From positions 1 through 10,244 of the forward strand of contig CALASU010000296.1 of the NCBI GenBank assembly GCA_937888765.1: a stretch of 10,244 bases of DNA. Direction: 5' to 3'. The translations under genes and the position numbers were made by a program. The DNA is from an uncultured Clostridia bacterium (GTDB taxonomy: Bacteria; Bacillota; Clostridia; Lachnospirales; Anaerotignaceae). Of this stretch, positions 6,102 through 10,244 are shown piece after piece. Below the pieces are notes generated by a model. The model did not search any database. It had not been told where the DNA came from and was given only the letters and a program-made list of their open reading frames with translations. Position 1 is the stretch's first letter. Each line of letters starts with the position of its first letter.

Positions 6102-6655
6102 TCTTCATCCTCCGGGCACAAGAAAGTTAAAATCGTTGTCTTGTACGCTTTTTCACGCAGGATTTTCATACCTGCAGGCGGTGTCAGCGGAATCTGTGAC
6201 GAACTTTCTGTGATGATATATCCGTTTTCCGTCAGAAGTTCTTTCTGTAAAATCGCATTCAGCACTGCTTCATATAAATCCGCTTCATACGGAGGGTCTG
6301 CAAAAATAATATCAAACTTTTTGCCCTCTGCCGCCAGTTTATCCAGTGCCGCCACTGCATCCATCTGCAGTAATCTTGCACGATCCTGCAATTTTGTGTG
6401 CATCAGATTTCTTTTGATGACCTCTGTACAGTTTGCCGCCTGTTCCACAAAAACAGCTTCTTCTGCGCCTCTGCTGAGTGCTTCGATGCCGATTGCACCG
6501 CTTCCGGCGAATATATCCAGAAATCTGCATTCCGGCAGATCAAACGCTATGATATTAAACAGGGTTTCCTTGATACGATCGGTAGTGGGTCTGGTATTCA
6601 GCCCTTCGATCGTTTCCAGAGTGTGCCCTTTTGCTGCTCCTGCAATGACACGCAT
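6098..6655 (-). CDS. rsmD: 16S rRNA (guanine966-N2)-methyltransferase
   Basis: RsmD uses S-adenosylmethionine to methylate G966 (E. coli numbering) of 16S rRNA during small-subunit assembly. The 185-residue Rossmann-fold protein shows RPTTDRIKE (22-30), SAM-binding motif I in LDIFAGSGAIGIE (46-58), and the catalytic DPPY motif at 120-123 (ADPPYE), characteristic of N-methyltransferases acting on exocyclic amines. ATG 6655 is preceded by a purine-rich AAGGTGG about 10 bases away. It is the first gene of an operon whose promoter is visible at 6706-6734, and its stop overlaps the coaD start. Confidence 0.95.
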   Translation of the reverse strand: MRVIAGAAKGHTLETIEGLNTRPTTDRIKETLFNIIAFDLPECRFLDIFAGSGAIGIEALSRGAEEAVFVEQAANCTEVIKRNLMHTKLQDRARLLQMDAVAALDKLAAEGKKFDIIFADPPYEADLYEAVLNAILQKELLTENGYIITESSSQIPLTPPAGMKILREKAYKTTILTFLCPEDEE

Positions 6656-6692
6656 ATTCCTGCACCACCTTTATTTTTTGTACTGCTTGTAC

Positions 6693-6712
6693 TTATACCG
6701 TTAAGAGTATAA
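6693..6712. promoter_or_regulatory. Inverted repeat overlapping the -10 of the rsmD promoter
   Basis: TTATAC and GTATAA form 6-bp arms with an 8-base spacer and cover the -10 box and start-site region. It could be a repressor operator, but AT-rich arms that contain the -10 hexamer can arise by chance. Confidence 0.3.
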
Positions 6713-6734
6713 CAAAAAAAATTTAAAAAGACAA
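6706..6734 (-). promoter_or_regulatory. Sigma-A-type promoter of the rsmD-coaD operon
   Basis: On the minus strand, -35 TTGTCT (6729-6734), a 17-bp spacer made almost wholly of T and A, and -10 TATACT (6706-6711). The start of transcription would be near 6699, giving a leader of about 45 nt. It lies in the 127-bp gap after recG. Confidence 0.7.
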
Positions 6735-6782
6735 TAAGAAACTGCCCTGAAAGGGATTTTTCAACATAAAGAAGGAATTTTT

Positions 6783-8819
6783 TTACATTTCCAGTGTTTT
6801 TCCGAGCAGATACGCTCTGATTCGTTCTTTTAAGGGCTGATGCTCCTCTTTCTCCAGTTCCCGATCCTGCCGCAAAAGCGTTTCTGCCGCTTCCTGCGCC
6901 TCTTTCAGAATCGCCATATCCTTATAAAAATCGGCAATTTTCAGCTCCGGCAGACCATGCTGACGGATACCGAAAAATTCGCCCGGTCCTCTCAGCTTCA
7001 GATCCTTTTCCGAAATCAGAAAACCATCTTCTGATTCCGTCATAATCTTCATGCGTTCCTTCGCTACCTTTGTTCTGGTATCACTGACCAGTATACAGTA
7101 GGATTTTTCACTGCCTCGACCGACACGCCCTCTGAGCTGATGCAGTTGTGCCAGCCCGAACCGCTCCGCATTTTCAATCAGCATAATCGTTGCATTCGGT
7201 ACGTTGATACCAACTTCAATCACAGTTGTGGATACCAGCACATCAATCTCCCGTCTGGCAAACGCATCCATAATTGCCTGTTTTTCTTTTGCTTTCAGCT
7301 TTCCATGCACACAGGCAACTCTGCAATGCGGCAGTTCTTCTTTCAATTCCTCTGTATACTGCAAAACAGACTGTACTTCCAGTTTTTCATTTTCTTCGAT
7401 CATCGGACAGATTACATATGCCTGCCGCCCCTGCGCAACATGCTTTTCTATAAAAATATAAATGCGCTGATGATAGCGGCTGTCTACTGCGGAGGTATCA
7501 ATTTTCTGTCTGCCCGGCGGCAGTTCATCAATAATTGAAATATCCAGATCTCCGTACAAGATCAACGCCAGTGTGCGGGGAATCGGTGTTGCCGTCATAA
7601 CCAGAGTATGTACAGAATCGCCCTTTTCCGCCAGATTGCTTCTCTGCTGTACCCCAAAGCGATGCTGTTCGTCGGTAATAGCAAGTCCCAGACGATGGAA
7701 CGTTACGCCCGCCTGTATCACTGCATGTGTCCCGATGACAATTTCCGCTTCTCCGCTTTCGATTTTTGCCAAGGCTTCTCTTTTCTGCTTTGCTGTCAGA
7801 CTTCCCGTCAACAAAACGATATCCCTATCTGCAAAGATTTTACAGAAGCTTTCATAATGCTGTGCCGCAAGCACTTCCGTCGGTGCCATCATCGCCGCCT
7901 GATAGCCATTCTGCACCGCCCAGTATGCCGCAACCATTGCCACAGCTGTTTTACCACTGCCAACATCCCCCTGTATCAGACGATTCATCAGTTTGCCGGA
8001 AGTCATATCTTTTTCAATTTCCTGTAAAACACGCTTCTGCCCGTTCGTCAGTGCAAATGGCAAAAAACGCTGTGCTTCCTGCAGGGCTTCTCTCTTTTCA
8101 AAAACGATCCCCGTTCCCCGTTCTTCCAATGTATGCTTCAAACGATATAATGCCGTCTGCAGTAAAAACAATTCTTCAAACACCAGCCGCCGTCTGGCAT
8201 CATAAAAGCCCTGCTCTGTTTTCGGAAAATGGATATTTTCTATGGCAAAATTCCGTTCCGCCAGATGATACTGCTTCCGAATCCAAAGCGGAATCTCCTC
8301 CTGCATACTGCCGCTCATCTGAGAAAGGGCTTCCTGCATCAGATTTCGCAGTAATTTCTGCGAAAGCCCATCCACCGCAGGATATACAGGAATGATCCTG
8401 CCTCCTGCAAAGTTTTCTCCGATGGCTTCATATTCCGGGGATAGGATTTCTTTTTTTCCATATTTTTTCTGATATTTTCCCGTAAATAAATACCATTCTC
8501 CGATTTTCAGCGCATTCTTCATATAGGGCTGATTATACCACACAACACCCACAGAGCCAGTTTCATCATACACCTTCATGCGGGTAAAAATCAGACGACC
8601 ATGGCGGCTGTTCTGCCCTTCTTCCTTGATCTGTGCCAGAAAGGTTGCCGTTTCATCCAGCGGCAGATCTGCTATTTTAATGATCTCACTGCGGTCTTTG
8701 TATTCTCTCGGGTAATGCGTCAGTAAATCCTCTATCGTAAAAATATCCAGCTTCTGCAGCTTTTTCTGTCGCTGCTCACCAATACCCTTCAGCTCCTGCA
8801 CAGGCGTATTCCATTCCAT
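6783..8819 (-). CDS. recG: ATP-dependent DNA helicase RecG
   Basis: RecG is a superfamily 2 branch-migrating helicase that remodels stalled replication forks and Holliday junctions. The 678-residue protein is full length. The N-terminal wedge/OB region (about 1-160) contains the helix-hairpin-like VQELKGIGEQRQKKL. Helicase motifs are GDVGSGKT (284-291, Walker A), MAPTEVLAAQHY (311-322), DEQH (383-386, Walker B), TATPIPRT (409-416), VSTTVIEVGINVPNA (529-543) and QLRGRVGRG (561-569), then the RecG-typical GPGEFFGIRQHG (611-622). ATG 8819 is preceded by AAAGGGGG about 8 bases away. The 92-base gap to fakA contains a terminator for fakA transcripts, so recG needs read-through or a promoter I could not see. 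The fakA-recG-rsmD-coaD order is standard for Firmicutes. Confidence 0.97.
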   Translation of the reverse strand: MEWNTPVQELKGIGEQRQKKLQKLDIFTIEDLLTHYPREYKDRSEIIKIADLPLDETATFLAQIKEEGQNSRHGRLIFTRMKVYDETGSVGVVWYNQPYMKNALKIGEWYLFTGKYQKKYGKKEILSPEYEAIGENFAGGRIIPVYPAVDGLSQKLLRNLMQEALSQMSGSMQEEIPLWIRKQYHLAERNFAIENIHFPKTEQGFYDARRRLVFEELFLLQTALYRLKHTLEERGTGIVFEKREALQEAQRFLPFALTNGQKRVLQEIEKDMTSGKLMNRLIQGDVGSGKTAVAMVAAYWAVQNGYQAAMMAPTEVLAAQHYESFCKIFADRDIVLLTGSLTAKQKREALAKIESGEAEIVIGTHAVIQAGVTFHRLGLAITDEQHRFGVQQRSNLAEKGDSVHTLVMTATPIPRTLALILYGDLDISIIDELPPGRQKIDTSAVDSRYHQRIYIFIEKHVAQGRQAYVICPMIEENEKLEVQSVLQYTEELKEELPHCRVACVHGKLKAKEKQAIMDAFARREIDVLVSTTVIEVGINVPNATIMLIENAERFGLAQLHQLRGRVGRGSEKSYCILVSDTRTKVAKERMKIMTESEDGFLISEKDLKLRGPGEFFGIRQHGLPELKIADFYKDMAILKEAQEAAETLLRQDRELEKEEHQPLKERIRAYLLGKTLEM

Positions 8820-8865
8820 CGCTTTTCCCCCTTTCCAAAAAACTTTCGGGACAACCTCCCTTGAA

Positions 8866-8901
8866 TCAAAAAAACAGACATTGGTCGCCCAATGCCTGTT
8901 T
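8866..8901 (-). terminator. Rho-independent terminator after fakA
   Basis: On the minus strand, arms AAACAGGCATTGG and CCAATGTCTGTTT (13 bp with one G.U) enclose a 4-base loop and run into seven T (complement of 8868-8874). It begins about 10 bases after the fakA stop and is the strongest terminator shape in the window. It would separate or attenuate transcription into recG. Confidence 0.8.
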
Positions 8902-8911
8902 GTTGTTTCTC

Positions 8912-9331
8912 TTATTCCACAGAAATGATGTAGTAATACAAAGGCTGACCGCCGCTCTGTACTTCTACTTCACAATCGGGATATTCTTCTTCGATGAATG
9001 CGGCAAGTTCTTCTGCATCTTCCTGTGTTGCATCAGAACCGTAATAAATACCGATCACTTCGCTGTCTTCCTTGATAGAAGCACGAACCAGTTCTTTTGT
9101 ACCTTCCATTACATCTTCCGCAACCACTTCGATCTGGTCATTCAGCATACCCAGAATATTGCCTTCCTTGATTTCCTTATCACCAATAGAAGTATCTCTG
9201 ACTGCATAAGTCACTGTTGCAGTGTCTACCAGTTCGATGGCGTCCCTCATCGCTGCATCCATAGCCTCAGGATTGCCACCTTCTTCAAAGCAGATCATTG
9301 CACAGATACCTTCAGGTACAGAACGGGAGGG
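8912..9331 (-). pseudogene. fakA: 3' fragment of fakA (fatty acid kinase / DAK-phosphatase-domain protein), 5' part missing
   Basis: FakA (YloV family) binds and, with FakB, phosphorylates exogenous fatty acids; intact proteins are about 550 residues. Only about the last 139 residues are present. They begin at PSRSVPEG, which resembles the family's P-T/S-K/R-T/S-I/V-P-Q/E-G motif, and continue through ICAMICFEE, a TVTYAVRD strand, DKEIKEGNILGM and a C-terminal GIYYGSDATQEDAEEL domain ending YYYIISVE. The N-terminal kinase (DhaL-like) domain and middle domain are absent. Upstream of about 9331 the frame stays open by chance through an unrelated lipoprotein gene and has no FakA resemblance. No in-frame start with a ribosome binding site is visible, so the fragment is probably not translated as it stands. 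Its position upstream of recG is native, so the break is on its 5' side. Confidence 0.8.
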
Positions 9332-9573
9332 GTATCCAGGCGGGACTCCATGGGCGTATCGTTGTAATAAACGGCGTAGGGCTGTTCTGCCAGCAGGTCT
9401 TCGTGGGACTTCCCCGTTAAAGAAGAAACGGGAAAGGGATCTTCGAAGTTCCCTGTGGGAGTGGCCTCGGAAGCGCTTACCGTACTGCTTTCCGTAGAAA
9501 CCTCCGGAATGCGGCTTTGGCAAGAGGTCAGAACGAGAAGGACAGCGACGAGGACAAGGGTCATTTTTTTCAT
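9295..9573 (-). pseudogene. 5' fragment of a lipoprotein gene, truncated at about 9331
   Basis: The product starts with a lipoprotein signal peptide: MKK, a hydrophobic core rich in Leu and Val, then lipobox L-T-S-C with Cys18 as the lipidation site. A Ser/Thr-rich linker typical of exported lipoproteins follows. ATG 9573 has GGAGG 5 bases upstream; a TTG four codons earlier is rejected. About 80 residues are original; after roughly 9331 the frame enters fakA sequence out of frame and stops at TGA 9295-9297, so the last dozen residues are artefactual. No domain is recognised in the surviving part (segment HEDLLAEQPYAVYYND). The gene has its own promoter and possible operator, and belongs with the flagellin-methylase-like gene in codon usage, not with the genes to the left. 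Confidence 0.65.
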
Positions 9574-9596
9574 AAGAACCTCCAAAATGGTTTATT

Positions 9597-9622
9597 GTTG
9601 TCTACCGAATATAGTTTACAAC
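9597..9622. promoter_or_regulatory. Imperfect dyad (possible operator) over the lipoprotein promoter
   Basis: The pattern GTTGTnnAC, 8 bases, GTnnACAAC has 7 of 9 positions symmetric and covers the -10 and probable start site. The position fits a repressor operator; the arms loosely recall TACA/TGTA-containing operators of BlaI/CopY-type repressors, but no regulator gene is in the window. Confidence 0.4.
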
Positions 9623-9641
9623 AGCAAACCCGTTTTGTCAA
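9613..9641 (-). promoter_or_regulatory. Sigma-A-type promoter of the lipoprotein gene
   Basis: A perfect -35 TTGACA (9636-9641), a 17-bp spacer and -10 TAAACT (9613-9618) on the minus strand, with a leader of about 33 nt to ATG 9573. It lies downstream of the terminator at 9682-9720, so it defines an independent transcription unit. Confidence 0.7.
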
Positions 9642-9681
9642 TAGTTAAAAGAAAATTTTACAAGTTCATTACAACTTCCAA

Positions 9682-9720
9682 AGAAAAAACACCGTCGAGG
9701 TTGGATTCGACGGTGCTTTT
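9682..9720. terminator. Bidirectional Rho-independent terminator
   Basis: Perfect 9-bp arms CACCGTCGA/TCGACGGTG (9690-9698 with 9707-9715) and an 8-base loop are flanked by an A-tract on the left and CTTTTT on the right, so they can terminate in either direction. It sits 10 bases after the TAA of the flagellin-methylase-like gene and most likely ends that minus-strand transcript. Confidence 0.8.
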
Positions 9721-9724
9721 TGGT

Positions 9725-10244
9725 TTAGAAAAATACGGATTTGATGGTGTCGGTATTGTCCGTGGAGTACTCCAGCTCCTCGGAGAGGATGCGGGCCAGG
9801 TCTGCGGTGGAGAATCCGGGATGGGTATTCATCATGGAGAAAAGGAGTTGGGTACAGAACAGGCAGAAGCCAAGGCTTGCTTTCAGTTCTTCGAAGTCCT
9901 CCGCCGGGGTGAGGTGGCGGAAGATCAGGTAAGCAAGAACCCGTTCCAAGGCTTGTTCATCCGTGGGAATAGCCATGGAGGAATAGCAGGAAAACAGCTC
10001 CTTGTGGGTATCGTCCAGGTATTCCAGATCTCCAAGCAGGGTACGCCATTCTTCGTCGTCAAGGATTATGGGGGTGACGTTATAAAGGCTTTGGATCTCC
10101 GCAAGGCGTTCTGCTAAAGGACTCTTTTCGGAGAGGAGCTTATAAAGACGCTCCCGGTGAGGGAGGGTATTGAGAGGGACTTGGGGTTGTTCTTCGCCGT
10201 CCTCGGAAAGGCATCTGAAGCTTGCGTAATCCTCGGAAGCAAGG
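9725..10244 (-). CDS. Flagellin lysine-N-methylase-like protein (FliB family), C-terminal part, runs off the right edge
   Basis: The frame is open from the window edge to TAA at 9725, giving the last 172 residues; the ATG at 9976 is internal. FliB-type enzymes methylate lysines on flagellin and are usually about 400 residues, with an N-terminal Cys-rich cluster that would lie outside the window. Seen here: an FRCLSEDG segment close to the edge, a DDEEWRTLL helix, then ERVLAYLIFRHLTPAEDF, a hydrophobic helix with CLFCTQLLF, and a closing SEELEYSTDNTD. This last arrangement (an aromatic-rich Y-x-I/L-F/H-R-H helix followed by E-I/L-E-Y-S-x-x-N near the C-terminus) is what I associate with the family. 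Glutamate codons are near evenly GAA and GAG, unlike the fakA tail. Assignment is by recall of family patterns, so moderate. Confidence 0.55.
   Translation of the reverse strand, partial: LASEDYASFRCLSEDGEEQPQVPLNTLPHRERLYKLLSEKSPLAERLAEIQSLYNVTPIILDDEEWRTLLGDLEYLDDTHKELFSCYSSMAIPTDEQALERVLAYLIFRHLTPAEDFEELKASLGFCLFCTQLLFSMMNTHPGFSTADLARILSEELEYSTDNTDTIKSVFF

Noticed and set aside
6744..6760. Small hairpin CCCT/AGGG followed by TTTTT as a plus-strand terminator
   Set aside because: The stem is only 4 bp and no plus-strand gene precedes it; it does not serve recG on the other strand.
9335..9523. Open frame upstream of the FakA fragment as an N-terminal extension of that protein
   Set aside because: It is the out-of-frame shadow of the lipoprotein gene, Arg-rich, with no FakA similarity and no ribosome binding site.
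9455..10117. 220-codon plus-strand frame across the right end
   Set aside because: It runs through the terminator and promoter region and is antisense to the lipoprotein and FliB-like genes.

Overview
The window looks like chromosomal DNA of a spore-forming (or spore-former-derived) anaerobic Clostridia member, most likely of the Lachnospirales type. The evidence is the housekeeping set fakA-recG-rsmD-coaD-(ylbJ)-tmcAL-pta with Firmicute gene order, strong GGAGG-type ribosome binding sites, the sporulation membrane protein YlbJ, and moderate GC with GAA/AAA-rich codon use. I cannot place it to genus.

Layout. Positions 1-120 hold four tandem hairpins of an extragenic palindromic element; a shorter relative lies at 3930-3975. 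Pta (131-1132, minus) follows, with its own promoter and a hairpin leader. Next, on the minus strand, is a CheA-like phosphotransfer/kinase gene (1385-2431) cut by an in-frame TAG between its Hpt and ATPase domains. A divergent intergenic region (2432-2681) leads to a plus-strand pair, tmcAL (2682-3905) and ylbJ (3996-5099). These converge, two bases apart, on a minus-strand operon rsmD-coaD-coiled-coil gene (6655 down to 5102). That operon has a clear promoter at 6706-6734, and its likely terminator is buried inside the 3' end of ylbJ. RecG (6783-8819, minus) lies upstream of it.

The last part is anomalous. The 3' quarter of fakA (8912 to about 9331) sits where it should, upstream of recG and followed by a good terminator. 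At about 9331 it is joined abruptly to the 5' part of an unrelated lipoprotein gene (start 9573), in a different frame. Beyond that are a terminator and the C-terminal part of a flagellin lysine-N-methylase-like gene running off the right edge. Glutamate codon use changes sharply at the junction (hand count GAA:GAG 21:1 in the fakA tail, about 15:12 to the right). So 9331-10244 is probably either a real rearrangement with foreign DNA or an assembly chimera.

The left 9.3 kb is mostly core metabolism and information processing: acetyl-phosphate/acetate metabolism (Pta), acetate-dependent tRNA modification (TmcAL), CoA synthesis (CoaD), rRNA methylation (RsmD) and recombination repair (RecG). 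I do not see a convincing new multi-gene system. The points most worth checking are the fakA/lipoprotein junction, the amber-split minimal CheA, the hairpin elements, and the antisense-embedded terminator.
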